A stretch of 7,510 nucleotides of DNA. Origin: Pseudomonadota bacterium. GTDB taxonomy: Bacteria; Pseudomonadota; Alphaproteobacteria; Rhodospirillales; 2-02-FULL-58-16. Shown here piece by piece: positions 7,383 to 7,510 of the stretch (the stretch's first letter is position 1; every line of letters starts with the position of its first letter). The stretch spans positions 1 through 7,510 of the forward strand of contig JACZWD010000132.1 of NCBI GenBank assembly GCA_022572335.1, written 5' to 3'. Both the position numbers and the translations under genes were made by a program. Under the pieces are notes generated by a model that was not told the origin of the DNA, ran no database searches, and worked only from the letters and a program-made list of their open reading frames with translations.

Positions 7383-7388
7383 TATAAT
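7383..7388 (+). promoter_or_regulatory. Consensus -10 box TATAAT without a -35, IS110 leader
   Basis: TATAAT matches the sigma70 -10 consensus fully. The bases 16-18 positions upstream (around 7359-7366, GAAGCCAG) do not resemble a -35, and there is no extended -10 TG. In IS110-type elements a promoter is known to be assembled when the ends join in the circular form, with the -35 from the right end and the -10 from the left end. This orphan -10 would fit that design and would put the element's left terminus between about 7366 and 7383. Confidence 0.4.
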
Positions 7389-7392
7389 GAGG

Positions 7393-7469
7393 TGGACGGC
7401 CCCTATCCGACGGCATCGATGTGCCAAAATGGTGGTTATCATAAACCACGAGGAATTAGGAGCCGTCCA
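7393..7469 (+). ncRNA. Structured leader RNA of the IS110 transposase, candidate guide RNA or regulatory fold
   Basis: The 77 bases before and into the transposase start are bounded by the eight-base inverted repeat TGGACGGC (7393-7400) and GCCGTCCA (7462-7469). Inside are two smaller stems: GGCA/TGCC (7412-7415/7422-7425) and GTGGTT/AACCAC (7432-7437/7444-7449, six-base loop). The fold is a closed multi-branch structure. Its 3' arm covers the A of the ATG and abuts the Shine-Dalgarno TAGGAG (7457-7462). It may be a translation-blocking leader, part of a bridge or seek RNA, or both. IS110-group guide RNAs lie upstream of the transposase, whereas IS1111-group ones lie downstream; the truncated element cannot be assigned to a group here. 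Confidence 0.35.
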
Positions 7470-7510
7470 TGAACGAAGTTATCACGATCGGTCTTGATCT
7501 TGCGAAAAAC
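7469..7510 (+). CDS. IS110-family transposase, N-terminal 14 codons only
   Basis: The ATG at 7469 opens MNEVITIGLDLAKN, the typical beginning of IS110/IS1111-type DEDD transposases (Pfam DEDD_Tnp_IS110 N-terminal region). The Asp of GLDLAKN is the first catalytic acidic residue of the RuvC-like DEDD domain. TAGGAG at 7457-7462 is a good ribosome-binding site, six bases before the ATG. These enzymes pair a RuvC-like domain with a C-terminal serine-containing domain and act with an element-encoded guide RNA. The gene runs off the right edge, so its integrity is unknown. Its less GC-rich codons (GTT, ATC, CTT, AAA) contrast with the upstream host genes. Confidence 0.85.
   Translation, partial: MNEVITIGLDLAKN

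Larger units (their letters stand above)
7289..7510 (+). mobile_element. Left part of an IS110-family insertion sequence, truncated by window edge
   Basis: The transposase start identifies the element. The left boundary is not fixed: IS110-family elements lack obvious long terminal inverted repeats and make few or no target duplications. If hairpins A and B belong to the element it begins before 7289; if the orphan TATAAT marks a junction promoter, it begins at about 7366-7383. The right end lies outside the window. Confidence 0.6.

Noticed and set aside
6663..7387. Long overlapping frames in both directions downstream of the tRNA
   Set aside because: They start in the tRNA or cross palindromic repeats, have no recognisable motifs, and lack the codon bias of the real genes.
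6725..7468. CRISPR array or toxin-antitoxin pair in the non-coding patch
   Set aside because: No regularly spaced direct repeats of CRISPR length and no paired small ORFs with ribosome-binding sites were found.

Overview
The window looks like a chromosomal segment of a GC-rich alphaproteobacterium, most likely Rhodospirillales (Magnetospirillum/Rhodospirillum-like). This rests on codon bias, family resemblance and the hisZ-purA / rpoH / rluD gene order; it is recalled knowledge and inference, not a database search. Most of the window is ordinary core genome, and the right end (after about 6725) is a mobile-element-associated patch.

Layout. Bases 1-159 hold no gene I can name. hisZ (160-1356) and purA (1363-2655) form a tight + strand pair, the first tied to histidine biosynthesis and the second to AMP synthesis. 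Convergent to them, on the - strand, lie rpoH (heat-shock sigma factor, start best placed at 3599) and, upstream of it, an RluD-type 23S rRNA pseudouridine synthase (3728-4717). Divergent from rluD is a + strand group: a small single-pass membrane protein (4740-5087), a JAMM/M67 metalloprotease-like protein starting with GTG inside the previous gene's stop (5084-5512), and a PLP-dependent low-specificity L-threonine aldolase (5555-6607). A complete tRNA-Glu(CUC) with encoded CCA follows at 6649-6724.

The last 786 bases have no recognisable host gene. Just after the tRNA there is a short - strand ORF ending close to the tRNA 3' end, and a helical-turn-spaced direct repeat (TTCCCCAA twice). Together these hint at a decayed tRNA-targeted integration. 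Next come poly-G/poly-C palindromes at 7081-7137, then a run of imperfect hairpins at 7223-7469. These lead into the first 14 codons of an IS110-family (DEDD) transposase, cut by the window edge. IS110-type elements are known to encode a guide ('bridge' or 'seek') RNA in a non-coding end. The structured leader, its consensus TATAAT with no matching -35, and an inverted repeat pairing over the transposase start codon are therefore the most interesting parts of the window.

How the genes relate. HisZ activates HisG, which spends ATP and PRPP; the pathway returns the purine as AICAR, which re-enters at IMP, the substrate of PurA. RpoH and RluD serve stress transcription and ribosome maturation. 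The membrane protein, JAMM protein and threonine aldolase are close enough for co-transcription, but their joint role is not evident. I see no convincing new multi-gene defence or catalytic system; the best candidate for undescribed biology is the RNA-rich left end of the IS110 element.
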